A stretch of DNA of 64,000 nt, from positions 62,001 to 126,000 of the forward strand of contig NZ_WOTA01000004.1 in NCBI RefSeq assembly GCF_011516825.1, written 5' to 3'. Below the pieces are notes generated by a model. The model did no database searches and was not told the DNA's origin. It was given only the letters and a program-made list of their open reading frames with translations. The position numbers and the translations under genes were made by a program. Positions 58,320-64,000 of the stretch are shown here, piece after piece (the first letter of the stretch is position 1; the number at the start of each line of letters is the position of its first letter). The stretch is from Acetobacter oeni (lineage in GTDB: Bacteria; Pseudomonadota; Alphaproteobacteria; Acetobacterales; Acetobacteraceae).

Positions 58320-59750
58320 ATGACCGGCTCACCCGCCACCCGGATCGGTCGCATCGTCCGCAGACTCCGGCAGGAACGCGACCTCTCCCAGCAGGCCCTC
58401 GCCGCCAGGCTCGGAATCTCCGCGAGCTACCTGAACCTGATCGAGCACGACCAGCGCGCCGTCACCGCCACCCTGCTCATCAAATTCACCCGCGCACTCG
58501 ATGTCAGCATCGAAACCCTCTCCGGAACCGAGGAGCAGAAACTCGAAGCCCAGCTGCGCGAAGCCCTGTCCGAACCCGAACTCGGAACGGATATGGAAAA
58601 TGCCGCCCACGAAGTGTCCGTCCTCGCCGCGCAGCCCGCCATCGCCCGCGCCGTGCTGACCCTGCACCAGGCCTGGCGCGCCGCCCGGCACGACGCCGAA
58701 GGGATGGCTCTGCCAGGAGGACGACGCATCATCCTGCCCAAGGAGGAAGTCCGCCGCATCTACGACGAGCGGATGAACTATTTTCCCGGTCTTGAAGAGG
58801 TCGCCGAAACCATCCGCCACAATCTGGCAACCGACGCCGGACTGCGCCCGGACGAAAAACTGCCACAGTCAGAAATCAACCACGCCATCGCCACCCGCCT
58901 CAGACAGCGTCACGGCATTATCGTGCAGGTTCTGCCGGTGGACGACGTATTACGGCGTTACGATCCATCCCTGAAAACACTCGTGCTTTCCAGTCTGCTC
59001 CCCCGCGAAAGCCGGGGATTCCAGATGGCTTTCCAGCTCATGCTGCTCGAAGCCCGGGACACCATCGAAGATCTCATCCGGGAGGATGCGCCCAGTTCGG
59101 AAGAAGCCCGGACCTTTCTCCATATCGGCCTGACCAACTACGCCGCCGCCGCCCTCCTCATGCCCTACACAGCCTTCCTGAACGTGGCCACATCATGCCG
59201 CTACGATCTGGAAATCCTTAGCCTGCGTTTCGGCGTTTCCTTCCAGCAGGCCGCACAGCGTCTCGCCAGCCTCCAGAGACCGGGCGCCAGAGGCGTCCCG
59301 TTCTTCTTCGTCCGGAGCGATCCCGCCGGCAACATCACCAAAAGCTTCTCGTCCTGCGGATTTCCCATTCCGAGACAGGGCAACCCATGCCCGCAATGGA
59401 ACGCCTGCACCGCTTTCTCCACCCCCGGCGAAGTCCGCACGCAGATCGTCGCCTTCACAAGCGGCATGACCTTCCTGTCCGTCGCCCGCACCCTGACCGG
59501 CACCGTCTCGCACTGGGGCGATCCCCGCCCGGTGCAGGCCGTCACCATCGGATGCGACATCAGCAGGGCAGGGGAGGTCATCTACGCCGACCACCTCAAC
59601 CTCGCCGCCCGCCCCACGCCGGTCGGCATCTCCTGCCACCTCTGCGACTGGACCGACTGTCGCTCCCGTGCGTTTCCGCCCGTATCGCACCGCCTGACAC
59701 CGGATATAAATCAGAAAGTCGCCAGACCCATCCCGTTCGAAGATGTGTAA
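58320..59750 (+). CDS. XRE-family regulator of the ScfR/RamB type
   Basis: A 476-residue regulator. The helix-turn-helix occupies about residues 6-63 (RIGRIVRRLRQERDLSQQAL, LGISASYLNLIEHDQRAV). A middle region of the ImmA/IrrE-like (DUF955) type follows. The C-terminal DUF2083 part has cysteine motifs (CGFPIPRQGNPCPQWNAC and CHLCDWTDC) that could bind metal. Relatives control acetate and propionate genes, and it is divergent from aceA, so it most likely senses the acetyl-CoA or short-chain-acid state. No ribosome binding site precedes the ATG at 58320, so the mRNA may be leaderless. Two direct repeats lie directly upstream. Confidence 0.9.
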   Translation: MTGSPATRIGRIVRRLRQERDLSQQALAARLGISASYLNLIEHDQRAVTATLLIKFTRALDVSIETLSGTEEQKLEAQLREALSEPELGTDMENAAHEVSVLAAQPAIARAVLTLHQAWRAARHDAEGMALPGGRRIILPKEEVRRIYDERMNYFPGLEEVAETIRHNLATDAGLRPDEKLPQSEINHAIATRLRQRHGIIVQVLPVDDVLRRYDPSLKTLVLSSLLPRESRGFQMAFQLMLLEARDTIEDLIREDAPSSEEARTFLHIGLTNYAAAALLMPYTAFLNVATSCRYDLEILSLRFGVSFQQAAQRLASLQRPGARGVPFFFVRSDPAGNITKSFSSCGFPIPRQGNPCPQWNACTAFSTPGEVRTQIVAFTSGMTFLSVARTLTGTVSHWGDPRPVQAVTIGCDISRAGEVIYADHLNLAARPTPVGISCHLCDWTDCRSRAFPPVSHRLTPDINQKVARPIPFEDV

Positions 59751-59779
59751 ATTCGCGAAATACGAGGGAGTATAACTCA

Positions 59780-60109
59780 GTGAATCCAGCCGAAACCGAA
59801 GACATGATGGAACAGCAGCGCGACAGACGCCTCGAACTCCTGATCCGCCGCCTGCCCGGCAAAGCCGCTGCCACGATCCGCTGGCTCCGCCACCCCGAAG
59901 CGCGCCTGGCAAGACTCCCCGCCGGAATCCTCCTGATCCTCGGCGGCCTGCTCTCCATCCTGCCGGTCCTGGGCCTCTGGATGCTCCCTCTCGGCTTCTT
60001 CCTTCTCTCCGAAGACGTGCCGGCCCTCAGACGCCTGAGCAACCGCCTCCTGCACCGGATCGAACACAAACATCCGAAATGGATGGGACTGCCGGAAAAC
60101 AACGGATAA
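59780..60109 (+). CDS. Small membrane protein of unknown function
   Basis: A 109-residue protein with one strong hydrophobic hairpin region (AGILLILGGLLSILPVLGLW, then MLPLGFFLLSEDVP), between a charged N-terminus and a basic C-terminus (LLHRIEHKHPKW). Similar short proteins occur widely in alphaproteobacteria without known role. GAGGGAG before the GTG at 59780 decides the start; ATG codons at 59804 and 59807 are possible. It follows the ScfR-type gene by 29 bases and is probably co-transcribed with it. Confidence 0.8.
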   Translation: MNPAETEDMMEQQRDRRLELLIRRLPGKAAATIRWLRHPEARLARLPAGILLILGGLLSILPVLGLWMLPLGFFLLSEDVPALRRLSNRLLHRIEHKHPKWMGLPENNG

Positions 60110-60138
60110 CCCGGCCCGAACGAAGTCCCCGACGCGGA

Positions 60139-61497
60139 TTACGCGCTCAGAAAGCGGCGATCAGACCCGTAATCCGCCGCCACAAGCGCAGCCAGATCAG
60201 ACGCCTGCTGCCTGATCTCGGGGATGGCCGTCGTCTCGAACAGAGCCCCCGCACGCATCGGTCCGATGGCATAAAGCGACGGATGCGGCACGCCGGATGC
60301 ATCCATAACCCGCCCGTCAGAATCGAGTGCCAGGGCAACCCCCAGATCACCCTCGCGTGCCAGTCCATTATCGAACAACCCCGACAGCAACGGCGAGACA
60401 ACACGGCGATACTGCGTATCAGGGCCGGTGCAGTTAATCACCCGCCCGAAATCAGCACACGCGGTTCCGCCACCTGTCCGCAGCGTGAGCACAGCGCCGT
60501 CCCGGCCGCGCATCACCGACTGCACATACCCCCGCCGAACCTTCAGTCGCCCGTCCGCCAGTTCCATCCGGATCGTCGCGGCAATCCCCGGCGCCATCCG
60601 ATGGCGCGATACGCTCCAGTAGTGAAAAAGGTGCCGACGGAACAAATACTTTTCTCGAAAAGACAGTTTTTCCCACAATGCGCAGGACACACTCCGCAGA
60701 CTGTCCGTGGCGGCTCTCCAGTCACACCCCTCGCGCAGAGCTTTCCGAAACGTCTTGAAATAAGCCAGCGTTTCCGGCTGTGTCGTCAAAGGAAGCACCG
60801 GAGCGGAAAGCGGCTCAAAAGGCGCATGACCCCGACTCAGCAGTCCATGCCGGGAGATCATCGTAATCTCCCCCCGATGACCGCTCCCCCGCAGACTCAG
60901 CAACATGTCGATCGACGTCAGCCCGGTCCCGATCAGCGCAACCGCCAGATCCGGACGCAGATCCGGAGCGGGCAGAGGCCCGGCACCGCCCCACGGATCA
61001 CGCCGGTAAGCTCCGGCTTCCACCACCCCGGCGCCGACCTCGGGAACATCGACCGGCGGAAAATGCCCCAGCGCCAGAACAGTTTGCGCGGCACGCAGCT
61101 TTTCCCCGCTGGCAAGTTCCACAACAGCCCCGGACGGATCGGGCCGTATGGCCGTCACCGTTCCCCGGATATGACGCACGCCTGAAACCCCGAACAACTC
61201 GCTCAGATAACGCCCGTAAGCCATCCTCGGCGCAAACGTCTCCGGTGTCGCTTCAGCATGTTCACCCTGCTTCAGCCATTCGAGAAAATGAGCGGGCAGC
61301 TCCGGAAACGCACTCATATTCCTGGCAGGAACATTGAGCAGATGACACGGACACGTCGTGGAATAAGCAATCCCGACACCCGCGACCGGGCGCGGCTCGA
61401 TAACGGTAACCTGCGAACTTCCGATCAGCCGGCTCAGATGAACCGCAAGAAGCGCCCCGCTGGCGCCCCCGCCAACGATAACGACGGGCTGATTCAT
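60139..61497 (-). CDS. FAD/NAD(P)-binding protein of the PF13454-like group
   Basis: A 452-residue flavoprotein-like protein. The FAD motif is VVIVGGGASGALLAVHLSRL at the N-terminus. A second nucleotide motif, ALIGTGLTSIDMLL, is in the middle, giving a two-dinucleotide architecture like a monooxygenase or a reductase. The C-terminal half has VINCTGPDTQYRR and LYAIGPMRAGALFETTAIPEIR. It resembles proteins annotated only as FAD/NAD(P)-binding. It stands convergent with the small membrane protein and 469 bases from the glyoxalase gene, without a clear operon partner. The substrate is unknown. Confidence 0.88.
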   Translation of the reverse strand: MNQPVVIVGGGASGALLAVHLSRLIGSSQVTVIEPRPVAGVGIAYSTTCPCHLLNVPARNMSAFPELPAHFLEWLKQGEHAEATPETFAPRMAYGRYLSELFGVSGVRHIRGTVTAIRPDPSGAVVELASGEKLRAAQTVLALGHFPPVDVPEVGAGVVEAGAYRRDPWGGAGPLPAPDLRPDLAVALIGTGLTSIDMLLSLRGSGHRGEITMISRHGLLSRGHAPFEPLSAPVLPLTTQPETLAYFKTFRKALREGCDWRAATDSLRSVSCALWEKLSFREKYLFRRHLFHYWSVSRHRMAPGIAATIRMELADGRLKVRRGYVQSVMRGRDGAVLTLRTGGGTACADFGRVINCTGPDTQYRRVVSPLLSGLFDNGLAREGDLGVALALDSDGRVMDASGVPHPSLYAIGPMRAGALFETTAIPEIRQQASDLAALVAADYGSDRRFLSA

Positions 61498-61966
61498 CTG
61501 CGTCCCTCTCCAGGCCCCGCGTTCCAGGCTCCGGGCATCAGAAAGCCCATGCCACGCGATCAGTCTCTCTGGTAGGGCAAATTCTCCCTCGCGCCATGAT
61601 TTGCGCTGTTAAATATTGTAATATCCATCAGCCGGTTTCACAGAGCTATGCTGTTTCCCGTGTCAGCCCGGAACCGCTGTTCAGCCCTCCGGATGCAAAC
61701 GCTTCAGACATGGCGCCCCGACAGCCCCGAAACGGATTACCAGTGCATAAAACCAGATCTTCCGCGTGCTTCCGTTCGCGTTAAGTGTTGCTGCGTTTCT
61801 CAGAGTTTTGCCCTGAAACTCACCAAAGGCCGGGGATCTTTGAAAACCGGTTTGCTGAGCAGGAAACCGGGGCAGGGGACGCAGGTCCCGCCAGACTCGG
61901 ACAGAGCCTTACACGTTATGGCCGCGCCCGCTAAAAAGCGGCCAGACAGCAAGAGGAAAACACCCC
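61498..61966. other. 469-base gap, no gene seen
   Basis: Neither strand shows a convincing coding pattern. One AT-rich spot (GCTGTTAAATATTGTAATAT, 61606-61625) could be part of a promoter for either flanking gene. Just before the glyoxalase gene a GGCCGC/GCGGCC hairpin (61921-61944) is followed by AAGAGG, which may serve as the ribosome site of the downstream gene. Confidence 0.4.
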
Positions 61967-62368
61967 ATGGCAAAGATGATTCATTCCATGATCCGCGTCC
62001 GGGACGAACAGGCATCCCTGGCTTTCTACGAAAAGGCGTTCGGCCTCAGAATCGCCGATCGCATCGCATTCGATACCTTCACGCTGGTCTATCTCGCCAA
62101 CGACGAACAGACCTTCGAACTCGAACTGACAATCAATAACGACCGCGACCGCCCCTACGACCTGGGTGACGGCTACGGACACCTCGCCGTCTCGACAGAT
62201 AACCTCACAGCCGAACATGCCCGCTTCGAACGGGAAGGCCTGAACCCGCAGCCAGTCAAAGAACTCGCCCGCGAAGGCCGCGTGATCGGCCGGTTCTTCT
62301 TCGTGTCCGATCCGGACGGCTATAAAATCGAAGTCCTCCAGCGCGGCGCACCGGGCCGCTTTCTCTGA
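61967..62368 (+). CDS. Glyoxalase I / lactoylglutathione lyase-like protein
   Basis: A 133-residue protein of the vicinal-oxygen-chelate family. It begins MAKMIHSMIRVRDEQASLAFYEKAFGL, with the first metal-ligand His in IHSMIRV. FELELTINN supplies a Glu, GDGYGHLAVSTDNL a second His, and DPDGYKIEVLQR the last Glu. The pattern is that of GloA, which turns the hemithioacetal of methylglyoxal and glutathione into S-lactoylglutathione. The close match makes activity likely. A GC-rich hairpin follows, shared with the convergent bamF end. Confidence 0.9.
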   Translation: MAKMIHSMIRVRDEQASLAFYEKAFGLRIADRIAFDTFTLVYLANDEQTFELELTINNDRDRPYDLGDGYGHLAVSTDNLTAEHARFEREGLNPQPVKELAREGRVIGRFFFVSDPDGYKIEVLQRGAPGRFL

Positions 62369-62382
62369 ACGAGCCCAAAACA

Positions 62383-62410
62383 AAACGCGCCCCCCAAAGA
62401 GGGCGCGTTT
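62383..62410. terminator. Bidirectional-looking terminator between convergent genes
   Basis: AAACGCGCCC (62383-62392) and GGGCGCGTTT (62401-62410) form a perfect ten-bp stem with an eight-base loop. On the minus strand it is followed by TGTTTTGG, which favours termination of the bamF transcript; on the plus strand only TTT of the stem end is T-rich. Confidence 0.7.
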
Positions 62411-62463
62411 CCAGAACCGGGAAAACCAGACCTCTCCCGATCAGAGCGTGAAGAAAACCGGCC

Positions 62464-63006
62464 TCAGAAGACGCCCAGAACCTTAGATTTTTTCGCCTTG
62501 ACCGTCGGCGTCGCACCTTTCGTCGGCGAGTTACCAAGCGCCGCATTCGCCTTCAGACGACGATTCTCCGCATCGCCATCCACAACCGTGCCAGCCCCGC
62601 CGCCTTTCCAGAACAGCAGCGCATCGACATAACCCTCGCCAGCTCTGCCCAGTTCACCCTGATCCGGCTCCGCCGCCGCCTCGGAAGCCTCAGTAATCAG
62701 CATGTTCTGCGCCGCACTGCCCGAACCGGCCGTGCCATGCAGCGCCACATCCGGCGAGAGCGTCTCCAGCGCCTGCATCCGCTGGCTCTCATTCTCGGCA
62801 ATCGGCGTCGTCGCCCCCGACTGCGGCTCAACAAGCTCAGAGGATGGCGGCATGGACAGCGGCGCTCTGGTCGTCACAGTGTACTCATCCGGCACACTGC
62901 GCTGGAGCCCGAACGCACGGGACACTTCCGCGCCGGAACACGCCGTCAGAAGAGCACTCAGGCTCACTCCAATCGCAACATGCCGAATTCCGACAATCAC
63001 TCGCAT
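62464..63006 (-). CDS. bamF: BamF-type lipoprotein (DUF3035)
   Basis: A 180-residue lipoprotein. The signal peptide ends in LLTAC with the lipid-anchor Cys23. The conserved block PDEYTVTTRAPLSMPPS is the DUF3035 signature, a family linked to the alphaproteobacterial outer-membrane assembly complex as BamF. The remainder is disordered-looking and basic at the end. It follows lspA on the same strand with a gap of 11 bases, which is apt because LspA processes such lipoproteins. The operon is ileS-lspA-bamF. The function of BamF itself is known only in outline. Confidence 0.82.
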   Translation of the reverse strand: MRVIVGIRHVAIGVSLSALLTACSGAEVSRAFGLQRSVPDEYTVTTRAPLSMPPSSELVEPQSGATTPIAENESQRMQALETLSPDVALHGTAGSGSAAQNMLITEASEAAAEPDQGELGRAGEGYVDALLFWKGGGAGTVVDGDAENRRLKANAALGNSPTKGATPTVKAKKSKVLGVF

Positions 63007-63017
63007 TCTTTCCGCCT

Positions 63018-63557
63018 CTACCTGTCCCCGGCATCCGTTCCGACCACACCGGAAGCGCCCTGCGCTCCACGCTGACGGTCATGATACAGACTGTCCAGTA
63101 TCAACCCGATTACACTACACACTATCGCAGCATCGGCCACGTTGAACACATACCACGACCAGCCGAAAGCGTGAGCATGGATAAAATCAACCACCGCGCC
63201 ATATTTCAGCCGGTCCAGCACATTCCCCACCGCGCCGCCCGTGATCGCGCCGATCAGCATCGCTATCATCACGCGCCGCGCCTGCGCCATCCATACGAGC
63301 AGCCCCGCGACAATGGCAAGCGACACCGCGGAAAAGATAACACGCCCCGCCGCTCCGGCCCCGCCAAGCATCCCGAAGGTAATGGCGTGATTCCATACCA
63401 TGGTGAAATTCAGCCCCGGAAAGACGGCAACCGAACCTTTTTCCGGCAGATCGAAATCATACAGGATCCAGTATTTCGTCAACTGGTCGAGCAGAAAGAT
63501 CACACAGGCGCTGAGCAGCCCCAGACTCAGCGACCGGTACTGCAATTTCAGCTTCAT
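63018..63557 (-). CDS. lspA: Lipoprotein signal peptidase (signal peptidase II)
   Basis: A 179-residue inner-membrane aspartic protease that cuts the signal peptide of lipid-modified prolipoproteins at the Cys. Four hydrophobic segments are visible. The catalytic aspartates are Asp124 (AVVDFIHAH) and Asp142 (FNVADAAI), and the GNVLDRLKYG block precedes them. Asn56 (WNHAITFGML) belongs to the conserved NxGxxFG region, here with AI before TFG. The start overlaps the ileS stop by four bases. It is followed by bamF, whose product is a lipoprotein. Confidence 0.96.
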   Translation of the reverse strand: MKLKLQYRSLSLGLLSACVIFLLDQLTKYWILYDFDLPEKGSVAVFPGLNFTMVWNHAITFGMLGGAGAAGRVIFSAVSLAIVAGLLVWMAQARRVMIAMLIGAITGGAVGNVLDRLKYGAVVDFIHAHAFGWSWYVFNVADAAIVCSVIGLILDSLYHDRQRGAQGASGVVGTDAGDR

Positions 63558-64000
63558 TCGGAAACCGGCGCGCAGGTCAGACCCTTTTCAACAACATCGG
63601 CACAGCGCAGGCAAAGCGTTGCATAAGCCGCGTTCGTCCCGACCTCGGGCAGAACACGCCAGCAACGATCACATTTTTCGCCCGGCGCAACAGTCACCAT
63701 CGGCAGGCCACACGGCAGAGCCACATCAACTCCGCCTGCTGCACTTTCCGGCACTGGCACGGTCGCCGGGATCACACTCAGTTCCGCCTGCGAGACAATA
63801 GCCAGCTCCGCCCAGTCCACACCGGCAACCAGCCCGGCCTGATCCTCAAAAACCGGCAGATCGATGGCAGCCTGAAGAGACGACCCGATATTGCCTGACC
63901 GCCGCGCCGTCTCGATCTCCGTCGTAATGATCCGCCTGACCGCCCGCAGCGTCACCCAGCGCTCCCCAAGCGCGGCATCGTGCCACGCATCCGGCAGTTT
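63554..64000 (-). CDS. ileS: Isoleucyl-tRNA synthetase, C-terminal part
   Basis: The last 148 codons of a protein that runs off the right edge. The terminal zinc finger (GEKCDRCWRVLPE and CLRCADVVEKG) is typical of bacterial isoleucyl-tRNA synthetase, and the first visible residues (LGERWVTLRAVRRI) match the start of the tail domain after the anticodon-binding region. It charges tRNA-Ile. Its stop overlaps the lspA start by four bases (ATGA), the conserved ileS-lspA order of many proteobacteria. Confidence 0.95.
   Translation of the reverse strand, partial: KLPDAWHDAALGERWVTLRAVRRIITTEIETARRSGNIGSSLQAAIDLPVFEDQAGLVAGVDWAELAIVSQAELSVIPATVPVPESAAGGVDVALPCGLPMVTVAPGEKCDRCWRVLPEVGTNAAYATLCLRCADVVEKGLTCAPVSE

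Noticed and set aside
1-64000. CRISPR array, tRNA, rRNA, insertion sequence or prophage genes
   Set aside because: No regularly spaced repeats, no cloverleaf with a TTCGA-type arm, and no transposase, integrase or phage structural protein were noticed in reading; short ones could have been missed.

Overview
The window looks like chromosome from an acetic acid bacterium (Alphaproteobacteria, Acetobacteraceae, probably Acetobacter or a close relative). The reasons are the moderately high GC, the alphaproteobacterial markers trcR (DUF1013) and a BamF-type lipoprotein beside lspA and ileS, a gum/acetan-like exopolysaccharide locus, and an aceA-glcB glyoxylate pair, which only some acetic acid bacteria carry. 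The genus is an inference; no rRNA gene is present to settle it. I saw no tRNA, rRNA, CRISPR array, insertion sequence or prophage.

Layout. 0-6.2 kb: a LysR regulator with an amino-acid ABC transporter (binding protein fused to permease, then ATPase) is divergent from a set encoding an amidinotransferase/DDAH-fold hydrolase, a 2-hydroxyacid dehydrogenase and a GabT-type aminotransferase. This resembles a catabolic unit for a guanidino or amino-acid compound. 6.4-13.1 kb: housekeeping genes (tandem universal stress protein, pdxH, fabI, aroC), a dcm-vsr methylation and mismatch-repair pair, and an aldo/keto reductase. 13.1-23.9 kb: an exopolysaccharide locus in two facing-away arms. The minus arm has a sugar transferase, a Wzc-type co-polymerase/kinase, a glycosyltransferase and a small secreted protein. 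The plus arm has an outer-membrane barrel, a short Wza-like lipoprotein, a glycosyltransferase, a polymerase-like membrane protein and a PAP2 protein.

23.9-40.9 kb: M32 carboxypeptidase, SulP transporter, NUDIX, mazG, an atypical SDR, GNAT, a TPR protein with a GT9-like end, acyltransferase-3, a flavoprotein, a quinone oxidoreductase, purK-purE, two tiny DUF465 proteins (one only 56 residues), trcR, rpmE and mscL, with good terminators after rpmE and mscL. 41-45.8 kb: a TonB-dependent receptor, a Tat-exported flavin amine oxidase and a c-type cytochrome form an apparent periplasmic oxidation unit. 46.4-52.3 kb: a D-galactonate operon (IclR regulator, dgoK, dgoA, dgoD, MFS transporter, lactonase), followed by a GT2 glycosyltransferase and an SDR.

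54.5-60.1 kb: glcB and aceA, divergent from a ScfR/RamB-type regulator, with a repeated motif in the shared promoter gap. 60.1-64 kb: a FAD protein, a glyoxalase-like protein, and the ileS(partial)-lspA-bamF operon. The most unusual units are the receptor/oxidase/cytochrome set, the guanidino-type cluster with its fused transporter and operator-like inverted repeat, and the split export machinery of the polysaccharide locus.
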